Shown piece by piece: positions 17,002 through 26,149 of a stretch of DNA of 64,000 nucleotides. Source of the stretch: Actinoallomurus purpureus (GTDB lineage: Bacteria; Actinomycetota; Actinomycetes; Streptosporangiales; Streptosporangiaceae); the NCBI RefSeq assembly GCF_024055795.1, contig NZ_JAMXMY010000022.1, positions 62,001 through 126,000 on the forward strand, written 5' to 3'. Under the pieces are notes generated by a model. That model saw only the letters and a list, made by a program, of their open reading frames with translations. It was not told where the DNA came from and did not search any database. How positions within the stretch are numbered: position 1 is the stretch's first letter; the number at the start of each line of letters is the position of its first letter. Position numbers and translations under genes: made by a program.

Positions 17002-19043
17002 CGCTCCCCCACTCGCTCACTCGTGATCGTGTAGTGGCCCCCGCGCAGGCCCTCGAGGTAGACGTAGTCGCCGTCGGCGTGCGCGCCGTACGCCGTGGCA
17101 CGGGTGCCGGTCCAGGCGAGCCGTCGGTTGACGAGGACCCGGACCTTGCCGCCGAACGTGGGCACGCCGGCCCGGCCGGTCGTGCCGCGCGGCGCGGTAA
17201 GCCGCGCCCGGAACTTCCCGTGGTCGACGCGCCAGGACGCGTCGACGGGTCCGTACTCGGTGGTGATCCGGCCCTCGGTGAACGTCAGGTCCGCCGGGTG
17301 CGGGACGAAGTGGAAGGTGCGCCCGCCCGGCGAGTCCGGGGCGACGCCGAGGACGTAGAAGGTCAGCGCGGGGGTCGGGCCGGTCGCCCAGCCGTGCGCG
17401 AGGCTGACGTACGTGCTGCAGAACACGCACGACTCACCGGCCCGGTAGGACTCCCAGAAGGTGCTCTGGGTGCCGTGCGGGCTGGTCAGCATGTAGCCCC
17501 ACTGGCGGCGGATGAGGTCCACGCCGGCCTGGTCGGCCGCCGAGCCGCCCGCGGCGAAGTGCGCGTTGACCTCCATGGAGCCGGAGAAGACGCCCGGGTT
17601 GCCCTTGTTCTCCGGAGCGGTGGAGCCGACGTCGTTCCAGTTGCCGGTCAGCGTCTTGCTGATCCGCAGTGCCTTGTCCTGACCCGCCAGGCCGTACCAG
17701 ACCGCGAGGGCGTTGCCGTCCTGCGGGTGGATCGTCGAGGTCGGGTAGAACTTGTACGCCCCGGCCGCGTCGTCCCAGAAATTCGCGTCGATGGCGGTGC
17801 GCAGGGCGGCCGCCCGGCTCGCGTACGACGCGGCGAGCGCCGTGTCGCCGCGCGTCGTGGCCAGTTCCGAACCGGTGCTGAGCACCCGCCACAGCAGGAC
17901 GTTGGCGATGAGGTTCTCGCCCTTGGCGAGGATGCGCACCGAGTCGGCGGTGCCGGTGATGGACAGCAGCCCGTTGGCGTCGACCTTCGCGCTGCTGTAG
18001 TCGACTCCGTGCTTGTAGGCGTCCCACACGCTCGCCAGCCAGGCCGTGTCGCCGGTGTAGCGGTAGTAGTCGTAGGTGGCCGACAGACTCCACAGGTGGT
18101 AGGTGTCGGAGCCGTACTTGCTCAGCATCGGCCCCGCGTAGGGCAGCTCACCGGTGTCCCTCTGATGCTGGTAGACCGTGGTGAGGGCGTTGCGCGCCGA
18201 CACGGTGTCGCCGAAGGCCGCGTACGCCGCGGGGATCTCGATGCCGAGGTCGCCCGGCCACACGGTGCGGTCGCGCTTGGCACCGTCCACCAGGATCGTG
18301 TCGCCCACGCCGACGTCGCCGGTGTTGTCCCACAGGTCGGCGGGCGGCTCCCAGACCCGGCCCGTCTTCGGGTCGATCGTGTTGAGCTGCATCGTGTACG
18401 CGCCCGCGTACCAGATGCGGTTGAGCAGCGGGTCGCTGGAGTAGAAGTGGTTCGCGTAGTCGGCCGGGTGCTTCATCGCCGGGGCGGCGGTGAAGTGCAG
18501 GGACGCGCCGTCCAGGTCGACGCTCCCGGCGGAGTCCAGGAAGACCGTCAGGTAGCGGAACCCGCCGCGCAGGTACTTGGCGGGCATCGTGTAGGTCGTC
18601 GGGCCGTCGACGTCGACGTACAGGACACCGTCGCGGCTGCGCGGGCCGCCGGTCGAGGTGTCGGAGTTGGTCCCCACGTAGTCCGGGGACTCGTTGAACG
18701 CCAGACCGACCCGCTGCGGACCGTCGGAGCCGGCGAAGTGCAGCGTGACCAGGCCGCTGACGTCCTTGCCGAAGTCCAGCGTGACGTATGACCCGGCGCC
18801 GCTGAGCCGGGTGCGCCCGTCGGTGAGCACGGCGGACGGGTCGGTCACGGTGCCGTTCGTGTTGTAGATCGCCACGGGCCGTACGGTCCGGGTCCGGGGC
18901 GAGAGGTTGTAGGCGTCCCACGGCCGGGCGGTGCGCCGGGACGGCACGGGGCCCGCGGTGGCGGGTGGGACGGACAGGACCGGCGCCACCAGGGCGGCCA
19001 GTCCGACCGCGGTGAGAGGGAGACGTCGCTTCCAGGGGCTCAT
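16998..19043 (-). CDS. Secreted alpha-L-rhamnosidase-like six-hairpin glycosidase
   Basis: A 681-residue protein with a signal peptide (SPWKRRLPLTAVGLAALVAP, cleavage near ATAG). A beta-sandwich region with YVTLDFGKDVSGLVTLHF is followed by an (alpha/alpha)6 domain: WYAGAYTMQLNTIDPKTGR, DLWDNTGDVGVGD (a likely acid position), GTQSTFWESYRAGESC and YVSLAHGWATGPTPAL, then a C-terminal beta domain. This is the compact GH78-related group. ATG 19043 follows GAGGT; the 3' end overlaps the next gene by 4 bp (ATGA). It is the first gene of the four-glycosidase operon. The exact linkage cleaved cannot be told from sequence. Confidence 0.85.
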   Translation of the reverse strand: MSPWKRRLPLTAVGLAALVAPVLSVPPATAGPVPSRRTARPWDAYNLSPRTRTVRPVAIYNTNGTVTDPSAVLTDGRTRLSGAGSYVTLDFGKDVSGLVTLHFAGSDGPQRVGLAFNESPDYVGTNSDTSTGGPRSRDGVLYVDVDGPTTYTMPAKYLRGGFRYLTVFLDSAGSVDLDGASLHFTAAPAMKHPADYANHFYSSDPLLNRIWYAGAYTMQLNTIDPKTGRVWEPPADLWDNTGDVGVGDTILVDGAKRDRTVWPGDLGIEIPAAYAAFGDTVSARNALTTVYQHQRDTGELPYAGPMLSKYGSDTYHLWSLSATYDYYRYTGDTAWLASVWDAYKHGVDYSSAKVDANGLLSITGTADSVRILAKGENLIANVLLWRVLSTGSELATTRGDTALAASYASRAAALRTAIDANFWDDAAGAYKFYPTSTIHPQDGNALAVWYGLAGQDKALRISKTLTGNWNDVGSTAPENKGNPGVFSGSMEVNAHFAAGGSAADQAGVDLIRRQWGYMLTSPHGTQSTFWESYRAGESCVFCSTYVSLAHGWATGPTPALTFYVLGVAPDSPGGRTFHFVPHPADLTFTEGRITTEYGPVDASWRVDHGKFRARLTAPRGTTGRAGVPTFGGKVRVLVNRRLAWTGTRATAYGAHADGDYVYLEGLRGGHYTITSERVGER

Positions 19044-19151
19044 GCGACCTCGAATCGGGGCTGGGGAGTGCACGTGGATCTCGGGAGTAAGGGCAGGCGG
19101 GGCGGGGGAAGGAGGGGCCGGGCCGTGCGCGGGGAGACGGAGGGTCCCCGC

Positions 19152-19168
19152 GACCGGCCCGGCCGGTC
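19152..19168. repeat. GC palindrome upstream of the glycosidase operon
   Basis: GACCGGCC-C-GGCCGGTC is a perfect 8-bp inverted repeat with one central base. It lies between the FucI-like gene end and the first glycosidase start. It could be an operator or part of a transcript end; the one-base centre makes a hairpin unfavourable. No TTAAAACGTTTTAA-like site is seen here. Confidence 0.3.
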
Positions 19169-19231
19169 AGGAGGCGGGCGGGTCGGTGGACTCGGTTCGG
19201 TGGGATGGCACGCCGGATCCCGGGCAGGGCA

Positions 19232-19333
19232 TCATCCGGCGATCACGGCCTGGGCGTACGGGACGAGGCGGACGGGGCCGATCAGCCCGTACGCCTGGCG
19301 GGCGGCACCGCCGTAGACGGTCGGGTCGGACAC
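19232..19333 (-). CDS. Possible 33-aa open frame or gene remnant
   Basis: GTG 19333 opens six bases after the stop of the FucI-like gene, behind an AGGGG site, and gives SDPTVYGGAARQAYGLIGPV then RLVPYAQAVIAG. The composition looks protein-like rather than random GC shadow, and it may be the tail of a lost gene or a continuation of the operon. No family was recognised. Confidence 0.2.
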   Translation of the reverse strand: MSDPTVYGGAARQAYGLIGPVRLVPYAQAVIAG

Positions 19334-19338
19334 GGCCC

Positions 19339-20748
19339 CTACGGGCGTACGTCGATCAGTTCGACCTCCAGGAGGTCCGCGAGGGCGCGTAGGTCGGCGA
19401 TCCGGTGGCCGGTGCCGAGGGCCCAGTGGTGGGAGATTCCCGTGGCGCTCCAGGCGTCGGTCCACTCCCCCGGGTCGCAGCCGAAGTCGACGCGCGAGGT
19501 CGTGTTGCCGATCTGCAGGAGCGGCCCGCCGACGACCTCGCCCTCGGAGGCGACGAACGCGAACCGGCCGTCCCGTCCCTGGCGGATGCCGAACGCCGTC
19601 ACCGGTCCGTGCTTGACGTCGAACTCGACGGAGACGCCCCAGCCGCGCTTGCCGTGGTAGACGCCGAGGCCGCGCAGGAGCGGCTTGGAATCGCTGATGG
19701 CCAGGTGGGCCGGGCCGTCGTGGCCCATCTCCACGTGGCCCCGGTGGAAGTCGAGCGCCTGCAGTTCGGTGAACGAGCCTCCCGCGCCGAGCCGGTCCAT
19801 GATCAGCATGGCCAGCGAGGTGCGCAGCTCGTACTCGCCGGCGGCCGGGACACCGCGTGCGGTCAGCAGCGACGCGCCGAGGATCATGCCCGCGCCGAGG
19901 CGTTCGTGGATCTCACCGTCCAGGCCCCGGTGGTAGTAGGCGAGGCTGTCCAGCGCGAAGTCCTCGACGAGCCGGTCGAGGCCGGCCGCGACCCGCGCGG
20001 CCCAGGAGAAGTCCTCGCCGTTGACCGAGTCGGCCAGCTCGAAGATCTCCCCGGCCTCCTTCTTCTTGGCCTCGGCCTCGGCGTCGGTGACCTTCTCGAC
20101 ACGGACCCGCAGGTCGTCGAACTCCAGCACCTCCATGTGGCCGCCGAAGTTGGCGGGCACCAGGGTCAGGTCGGTGGAGACGTCGAGCATGCCCGGGTAC
20201 AGGTGGCCCATGAGGCCGTGCCGCCCCCGGCGCAGCGCCGCCCGTACGCCCGCCGCCCGCACCCAGCGGCCGATCTTCGCCCACGCCCGCTCGTCCTCGA
20301 CGTACCCGGACACCGAGCGGAACGGGATGCCGCAGCGCTGGAACGCGTTCGCCATCTCCGGCAGCGGGCAGGCGCCGCAGTAGGCCAGCCACTGGCCGGT
20401 GTCGAAGGTCGCGTGGTCCATCGACTCGGTCGGCTGCAGGTTGATCAGGAGCACGGGGGCGCCGCTGCGCTGGGCGATCGGCACCAGCATCGTCGCGGTC
20501 ATGTACGTCGTGAGGAAGCCGACGATGAGGTCGCAGCCCGCGACCCGCAGCTTCTCCGCGGCCGCGGCGCCCTCCTGGGCGTCGGAGATGAAGCCGACGT
20601 CCACGACCTCCGCCCCGAGCCCGCGCATCCGTTCGGACACGCGTTCGGCGGACCGCTTGAGCTGCGGCAGCAGGTCGGGGAACTGCGGCCAGTAGGCGCC
20701 AAGCCCACCCGCGACGAGGCCCACCCGGACCTTCGTGTCGACGGTCAT
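19339..20748 (-). CDS. L-fucose/L-arabinose isomerase-like protein
   Basis: A 469-residue protein of the FucI/AraA fold: N-terminal Rossmann-like part (VRVGLVAGGLGAYWPQFPDL, CDLIVGFLTTYMTATMLVPI) and a C-terminal part with MLDVSTDLTLVPANFGGHME and ALDFHRGHVEMGHDGPAHL, which hold the acidic and His residues expected for metal binding. These enzymes interconvert aldoses and ketoses. RhaI is separately encoded at 26150, so this one may handle a second released sugar such as L-fucose or L-arabinose, or have a different role. The start has a near-perfect AAAGGAGG site. Confidence 0.8.
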   Translation of the reverse strand: MTVDTKVRVGLVAGGLGAYWPQFPDLLPQLKRSAERVSERMRGLGAEVVDVGFISDAQEGAAAAEKLRVAGCDLIVGFLTTYMTATMLVPIAQRSGAPVLLINLQPTESMDHATFDTGQWLAYCGACPLPEMANAFQRCGIPFRSVSGYVEDERAWAKIGRWVRAAGVRAALRRGRHGLMGHLYPGMLDVSTDLTLVPANFGGHMEVLEFDDLRVRVEKVTDAEAEAKKKEAGEIFELADSVNGEDFSWAARVAAGLDRLVEDFALDSLAYYHRGLDGEIHERLGAGMILGASLLTARGVPAAGEYELRTSLAMLIMDRLGAGGSFTELQALDFHRGHVEMGHDGPAHLAISDSKPLLRGLGVYHGKRGWGVSVEFDVKHGPVTAFGIRQGRDGRFAFVASEGEVVGGPLLQIGNTTSRVDFGCDPGEWTDAWSATGISHHWALGTGHRIADLRALADLLEVELIDVRP

Positions 20749-20814
20749 CTTCCAACCTCCTTTGGAGACGGCGGGCCCGCGGCGGCCGGTGCCGCGAGCC
20801 CACCGTCGGCTTTT

Positions 20815-23800
20815 TCAGGCTCGGGTGCCGAAGTGCCAGCGGCCCGAGCCGACGTTGAACACGGCGTAGCCGTCCTGCGCGCGCACGAGCTTCGCGCCGT
20901 CCTGCGCGACACGGCTCGGGTCCTTCGCGGGCACCCACACCTCGGCGGTCGTGTTCACCGGCACGGTGACGTCCAGGGTGAAGCGCCCCCCGGCCTGCTT
21001 CCACCGGGTGACGATGTCGCCGTAGCCGGACCGGTAGCGCGCCGACGCGGACGTCAGCGGCCCGCCCGGACGCGGGCGGATGACCGTCCGCTGGTAGCCG
21101 GGTGCGGCCGGGGCGATGCCGCCGACGGTCTGGTACAGCCAGTCGCCGACCGCGCCGAGCCCGTAGTGGTTGAAGGAGTTCATGCCGGGGTCGTTGAAGG
21201 TGCCGTCCGGCTTGATGCCGTCCCAGCGTTCCCAGATGGTCGTCGCGCCCCGGTCGATCTCGTAGCCCCAGGACGGGAAGGTCTTCTGGCCCAGGATGCG
21301 GTAGGCCACGTCGGTGTGCCCGGTCGCGGTGAGCGTGGGCAGGAGTTCGGCGGTGCCCACGAATCCGGTGGTCAGGTGCCCGTCGTGGGCCTCGACGCCT
21401 GCCACGAGCTTGTCGGCTGCGGGCTTGACCTGGTCGTCGGGCAGCAGCTTGAAGGCGAGCGCCAGCACGTACGCCGTCTGGCTGCCCGTACCGACGGTGC
21501 CGTCGGCCTTGACGAACCTCTGCTCGAAGGCGTCCCGGATCCGGCCGGCCAGCGTCCGGTAGGACGCCGCCTGGTCGTGGTCGCCGAGGGCGTCCGCCAT
21601 CTGCGCGACCATGTCGGTCGAGTGCGCGAAGTAGGCCGTGCCGATCAGGTCGAGCGGGGTCCCGTCGTCGACGTTGAGCCAGTCGCCGTAGCCCTGGTTC
21701 GGCCGGATCAGGCCGGTGCTGTGGCTCTGGAGGTAGGCGATCCAGGACTTCATCGCCGGGTAGGCGTTCCGGGCCGGCTGCAGGTCGCCGTACCGCTGCC
21801 ACAGCGTGAAGGGGACGATGACGCCCGCGTCGCCCCAGGCCGCCGTGCCCGAGCCGAGGCTCGCCACGTCCGGCGCGACGTCGGTGAACGATCCGTCGGG
21901 CCGCTGCGCGTCGGTGAGGTCGGTGGTGAACTTCGCCAGGAACGTGTCGGCGTCCATGTTGAACGTCGACGTCGGCGCGAAGGCCGCGATGTCCCCGGTC
22001 CAGCCGAGCCGTTCGTCCCGCTGCGGGCAGTCGGTGGGGACGCTGAAGAAGTTCCCCTTCTGCGACCACACGATGTTGTGCTGGATCTGGTTCACGAGGG
22101 GGTCGGAGGTGGTCAGCTCGCCGCTCGCGGGGGCGCCGGCGTGCGCGACCACGCCCGCGACGGCGCTCTTGTCCGGCGTGCCGGGGTATCCGGTCAGCTC
22201 GACGTACCGGTAGCCGCGGTAGGTGAATCGCGACTCATGCGTCTCGGTGCCGCCGCCCCCCAGCGTGTAGTGGTCCGTGTCGGGGGCCCCGCGCATGTTG
22301 GTGGTGTAGAGCGTGCCGTCGGGGTTCAGCACCTCGCCGTTTCGGATGGTCACGGTCGTGCCGGCGGGGCCGGAGACCTTCAACCGGTTCCAGCCGACCA
22401 TGTTCTGGCCGAGGTCGAAGAGGTACACGCCCGGCTTCGGCTCGGTCATCTTCACCGGGTGCAGCACGGAGTCGACCCGGACCGGCGGACCGGACTGGGC
22501 GACGAGGTTCGGCTTCAGCCCGGTGCCGACCTTGACCGGCGACCAGGTGCGGTCGTCGAACCCGGCCCGGTCCCAGCCGGTCTGCTCGCCCCGCGCGTCG
22601 TAGGTCTCCCCGGCGTAGATGCCGGAGGCGAGGATCGGGCTCGCGGCCGTCTTCCAGGAGTCATCGGTGCCGACGGTCTGGGAGGTGCCGTCGGAATAGT
22701 CGACGCGCAGCTGGGCGAGGAGCCAGGGCTGATCGCCGTACACGTGGGACCCGGCGAACGGGATCTGCCCCGCGTACCAGCCATCGTTCAGCAGCGCCCC
22801 GATCGCGTTGCCGCCCCGGTGCAGCAGGGAGGTCACGTCATAGGTCTGGTACTGCACGCGCTTGCGGTAGTCGGTCCAGCCGGGCGCGAAGTAGTCCTTG
22901 CCGACCCGGCGGCCGTTGATCCGCGCCTCGTACAGGCCGAGGGCGGTGACGTACAGGCGGGCCGCGGCGATCCGCTTGGTCACCGTGAACTCGTGCCGCA
23001 GGTACGGCACCGGCGGCGACGGCAGGCCGACCTGGGTCCCCCAGGGGCCGGAGCCGTAGGCGGCCGCGTCCTTGGCGGCGGGCCAGGACGCGTCGTCGAA
23101 GCCGGGCTTCTCCCACCCGTCCGGCGCCGTCTGTGCGGCCTTGAACGACCCGTCGGTGATGACGTCGAGCGGGTCCGCGCCGGACCGCTCGACGTGCAGC
23201 CGCCCGACGATCCCCGCGGGGCTCTGCGTCGTGTTCACCGCCTTGATCGCGATCGTGTTCGCGCCGGAGTGCAGCGCGGCGGTGACGTCCGCGAGCTGAC
23301 CCTGTTTCCAGGAGTCCGTGACCTCGGGCGACGAGGCGATCCGCTGCCCGTTGACGTACAGGGTGAAGCCGTCGTCGGCGGTGAGCGTGAACAGCGCACG
23401 GGTGATCGCGCCGCCGCCCAGGTCGACGGTGCGGCGGAAGTACCGCGTCGACACCGGCTCGGTGGAGGTCGGGTCGCCCTCGGGGTACCAGATCCAGTGG
23501 GCTCCGCTCAGGCTCGGCGTGGTGGCGGGGCTGCCGACCCACGACGCCTTCCAGTCTCCGGCCGCCAGGCCCGTCTCGAAGGACGACACCTTGCTCCAGG
23601 CCGTGGCCCGGCCCTGCCCGTCCCAGACGCGGACGCGCCAGTAGTACCGCCGGCCGGGCGCGAGCGCCGACCCGCCGTAGGGCACGTCCAGGGACTGAGG
23701 GCTCACGACGCGGCCGCTGTCCCAGAGGCCGGCCGCGCGCGGGGTCGAGCCCACCGTGACCTCGTACGCCTGCTGGAACTGCCCGCGCGCGGTGGAGTCG

Positions 23801-24009
23801 AGCCGCCAGCCGAGGCGGGGCTTCGCCGCGTCGATGCCGATCGGGTTCGTCTCACGTTCGGTGGTCGTGGCCGTCACCCGCACGGGCGAGGACGCCTGTG
23901 CCGCGGACGCCGGCACGACGCCCGTCGTCGTGGTGGCCAGGAGGGTTCCGGTGACGGTCAGGACGGAGATGGGCAGCGGTCGTCGCCGAAAGGCGGGTAT
24001 CAGTCGCAT
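20815..24009 (-). CDS. Secreted multidomain GH78 alpha-L-rhamnosidase
   Basis: A 1064-residue enzyme. Signal peptide to about residue 36 (ASAA). Domain order: beta domain (RPRLGWRL-like AKPRLGWRLDSTARGQFQQA), PA14-like or CBM67-like sandwich, rhamnosidase N domain (RLYVTALGLYEARINGRRVG), and the (alpha/alpha)6 catalytic domain with DCPQRDERLGWTGD (general acid region) and GATTIWERWDG, whose Glu matches the proposed base in characterised GH78 enzymes. A C-terminal beta domain ends GSGRWHFGTR. ATG 24009 follows AAGGGAG. It lies alone between rhaEW and the FucI-like gene, with a hairpin upstream at 24074-24101. Confidence 0.9.
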   Translation of the reverse strand: MRLIPAFRRRPLPISVLTVTGTLLATTTTGVVPASAAQASSPVRVTATTTERETNPIGIDAAKPRLGWRLDSTARGQFQQAYEVTVGSTPRAAGLWDSGRVVSPQSLDVPYGGSALAPGRRYYWRVRVWDGQGRATAWSKVSSFETGLAAGDWKASWVGSPATTPSLSGAHWIWYPEGDPTSTEPVSTRYFRRTVDLGGGAITRALFTLTADDGFTLYVNGQRIASSPEVTDSWKQGQLADVTAALHSGANTIAIKAVNTTQSPAGIVGRLHVERSGADPLDVITDGSFKAAQTAPDGWEKPGFDDASWPAAKDAAAYGSGPWGTQVGLPSPPVPYLRHEFTVTKRIAAARLYVTALGLYEARINGRRVGKDYFAPGWTDYRKRVQYQTYDVTSLLHRGGNAIGALLNDGWYAGQIPFAGSHVYGDQPWLLAQLRVDYSDGTSQTVGTDDSWKTAASPILASGIYAGETYDARGEQTGWDRAGFDDRTWSPVKVGTGLKPNLVAQSGPPVRVDSVLHPVKMTEPKPGVYLFDLGQNMVGWNRLKVSGPAGTTVTIRNGEVLNPDGTLYTTNMRGAPDTDHYTLGGGGTETHESRFTYRGYRYVELTGYPGTPDKSAVAGVVAHAGAPASGELTTSDPLVNQIQHNIVWSQKGNFFSVPTDCPQRDERLGWTGDIAAFAPTSTFNMDADTFLAKFTTDLTDAQRPDGSFTDVAPDVASLGSGTAAWGDAGVIVPFTLWQRYGDLQPARNAYPAMKSWIAYLQSHSTGLIRPNQGYGDWLNVDDGTPLDLIGTAYFAHSTDMVAQMADALGDHDQAASYRTLAGRIRDAFEQRFVKADGTVGTGSQTAYVLALAFKLLPDDQVKPAADKLVAGVEAHDGHLTTGFVGTAELLPTLTATGHTDVAYRILGQKTFPSWGYEIDRGATTIWERWDGIKPDGTFNDPGMNSFNHYGLGAVGDWLYQTVGGIAPAAPGYQRTVIRPRPGGPLTSASARYRSGYGDIVTRWKQAGGRFTLDVTVPVNTTAEVWVPAKDPSRVAQDGAKLVRAQDGYAVFNVGSGRWHFGTRA

Positions 24010-24073
24010 CCCTGGGCTCTCCCTTTCTGGGATCCGGCGGAATGAGCAACCCCGATGTGGCACGCGTGCGGGC

Positions 24074-24101
24074 GGGGCGGCGCGTGGCGGCGCGCCGCCC
24101 C
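24074..24101 (-). terminator. Hairpin after rhaEW
   Basis: GGGGCGGCGCG (24074-24084) and CGCGCCGCCCC (24091-24101) form an 11-bp perfect stem with a 6-base loop, eight bases past the rhaEW stop. No T-run follows, as is usual in high-GC actinomycetes. Confidence 0.55.
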
Positions 24102-24108
24102 CCGAGGA

Positions 24109-26148
24109 TCAGCGGAGGAAGGCGGCGGCCACCCCCGCGTCGACCGGGACGTGCAGCCCGGTGGTGTGGGTCAGGTCGCCGCCGGTGAGGGCGAAGACGG
24201 CGTTCGCGACGTGCTCGGGCAGCACCTCGCGCTTGAGCAGGGTGCGCTGGGCGTAGTACTCGCCGAGCTTCTCCTCCGGCACGCCGTACACGGCGGCGCG
24301 CTTGGCGCCCCAGCCACCGGCGAAGATCCCGGAGCCGCGCACGACGCCGTCGGGGTTGATGCCGTTGACGCGGACACCGTGCTCGCCGAGCTCGGCGGCC
24401 AGCAGGCGCACCTGGTGCGCCTGGTCGGCCTTTGCCGCGCTGTAGGCGATGTTGTTCGGCCCGGCGAAGATGGCGTTCTTCGAGGCGATGTAGACGATGT
24501 CGCCGCCCATGGCCTGCTCGATCATGACGCGGGCGGCCTCGCGTGAGACGAGGAACGACCCGCGGGCCATGACGTCGTGCTGCAGGTCCCAGTCCGCGAC
24601 GGTTGTCTCCAGCAGCGGCTTGGACAGCGACAGGCCGGCGTTGTTCACCACGAGGTCGACGCCGCCGAAGGCGAGCACCGCCTCCCGCAGCGCGGCGGTG
24701 ATCCCCGCCTCGTCGGTGACGTCCACGGCCACCGCGACCGCAACGTCGGAGGCCCGCAGCGCCGACGCGCCGAGTTCGGCCGCGACCTTCTCGGCCGCGG
24801 CGGCGTCCCGGTCGGCGACCACGACGCAGGCGCCCTCGGCGGCCAGCCGGCGCGCGGTGGCCGCGCCGATGCCGGAGCCGCCGCCGGTCACGAACGCGAC
24901 GCGGGTGGCGAGGGGCTTGGGCTTCGGCATGCGCCGCAGCTTGGCCTCCTCCAGCTCCCAGTATTCGATCCGGAACTTCTCCGACTCGGGGATCGGGGCG
25001 TAGGAGGACAGTGCCTCGGCGCCGCGCATCACGTTGATGGCGTTGACGTAGAACTCGCCGGCGACGCGGGCGGTCTGCTTGTCCTTGCCGAAGCTGAACA
25101 TGCCGACGCCGGGCACGAGGACGATCGCCGGGTCCGCGCCGCGCATCGCCGGGGAGTCCTCGGTGGCGTACCGCTCGTAGTAGCCGCGGTACTCCTCCCG
25201 GTACGCCTCGTGCAGCTCGCGGAGCCGGGCCTGGACGTCCTCCAGCGGGGCGGTCGGCGGCAGGTCCAGCACGAGCGGGCGGACCTTGGTGCGCAGGAAG
25301 TGGTCCGGGCAGGAGGTGCCGAGGGCCGCGAGCCGCGGGTGCTCGGCCCGCGCCAGGAAGTCCAGGACCTCCGGCGCGTCGGTGTAGTGGCCGACCTGCG
25401 GCCGGTCGGTCGAGGCGAGCCCGCGGACCAGCGGGAACAGCGCGGCCGCGCGCTCGCGCCGCGCGGCCTCCGGCAGCGCCTCGTGGATCACCGCGCCGAA
25501 CGGGTCGGGCCGGCCGTGCTCGGCGATGTACGCCTCGGCAGCGGCGATGATCTCCAGCGAGTTGGCCTGGCACTCCTCGCTCGTGTCGCCCCACGCGGTG
25601 ACGCCGTGGCCGCCGAGAATGGTGCCGATGGCCTGCGGGTTGTCCTTCTTGATCGCCGCGATGTCGAGGCCGAGCTGGAAGCCGGGACGCCGCCACGGCA
25701 CCCACACGACCCGGTCGCCGAAGACACGGCGGGTGAGCTCCTCGCCGTCGGCGGCGGTCGCGATCGCGATGCCGGAGTCCGGGTGCAGGTGGTCGACGTG
25801 CACCGCGTCGACCAGGCCGTGCATGGCCGTGTCGATCGACGGCGCCGCGCCGGCCCTGCCGAACGCGCAGTGGTCGAACGCCGCGACCATCTCGTCCTCG
25901 CGCTCCACGCCCGGGTACACGTTCACCAGCGCGCGCAGCCGGTCGAGGCGCAGCACCGCCAGGCCGGACTCCTTCAGCGTGCCGAGGTCGCCGCCCGAGC
26001 CCTTCACCCACATGAGCTCGACGTCGCCGCCGGTCACCGGGTCCTCCGTGACGCCCTTGGCGGAGGCGTTGCCGCCCGCATAGTTCGTGTTACGCGGGTC
26101 CGAGCCCAGCTCGTGGCAGCGTTTCAGCAGGTCGTCGACGATTCCCAA
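24109..26148 (-). CDS. rhaEW: Bifunctional L-rhamnulose-1-phosphate aldolase / L-lactaldehyde dehydrogenase
   Basis: A 679-residue fusion. The class II aldolase/adducin domain (about 1-400) carries NYAGGNASAK, VKGSGGDLGTL, and the metal His cluster in VHVDHLHPDSGIAIA. The short-chain dehydrogenase domain (about 425-679) has TGGGSGIGAATARRLAAEG for NAD and YSAAKAD as the Tyr/Lys catalytic pair. The family cleaves rhamnulose-1-phosphate to dihydroxyacetone phosphate and lactaldehyde and oxidises the latter. No ATG or GTG fits; TTG 26148, right after the rhaI stop with a G-rich site, gives the standard family start GIVDDLLKRC. It ends the rhamnose import and catabolism operon. Confidence 0.9.
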   Translation of the reverse strand: MGIVDDLLKRCHELGSDPRNTNYAGGNASAKGVTEDPVTGGDVELMWVKGSGGDLGTLKESGLAVLRLDRLRALVNVYPGVEREDEMVAAFDHCAFGRAGAAPSIDTAMHGLVDAVHVDHLHPDSGIAIATAADGEELTRRVFGDRVVWVPWRRPGFQLGLDIAAIKKDNPQAIGTILGGHGVTAWGDTSEECQANSLEIIAAAEAYIAEHGRPDPFGAVIHEALPEAARRERAAALFPLVRGLASTDRPQVGHYTDAPEVLDFLARAEHPRLAALGTSCPDHFLRTKVRPLVLDLPPTAPLEDVQARLRELHEAYREEYRGYYERYATEDSPAMRGADPAIVLVPGVGMFSFGKDKQTARVAGEFYVNAINVMRGAEALSSYAPIPESEKFRIEYWELEEAKLRRMPKPKPLATRVAFVTGGGSGIGAATARRLAAEGACVVVADRDAAAAEKVAAELGASALRASDVAVAVAVDVTDEAGITAALREAVLAFGGVDLVVNNAGLSLSKPLLETTVADWDLQHDVMARGSFLVSREAARVMIEQAMGGDIVYIASKNAIFAGPNNIAYSAAKADQAHQVRLLAAELGEHGVRVNGINPDGVVRGSGIFAGGWGAKRAAVYGVPEEKLGEYYAQRTLLKREVLPEHVANAVFALTGGDLTHTTGLHVPVDAGVAAAFLR

Positions 26149-26149
26149 C

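Noticed and set aside
14455-17034. Long plus-strand frame opposite the GH127 gene
   Set aside because: Same antisense artefact; the minus-strand gene has a Tat signal, domains and overlaps with neighbours.
19405-24045. Very long open frame on the plus strand (over 1500 codons)
   Set aside because: It lies antisense to the isomerase and GH78 genes, has a Val/Gly/Arg/Asp-rich composition typical of antisense frames in high-GC DNA, and matches no family.
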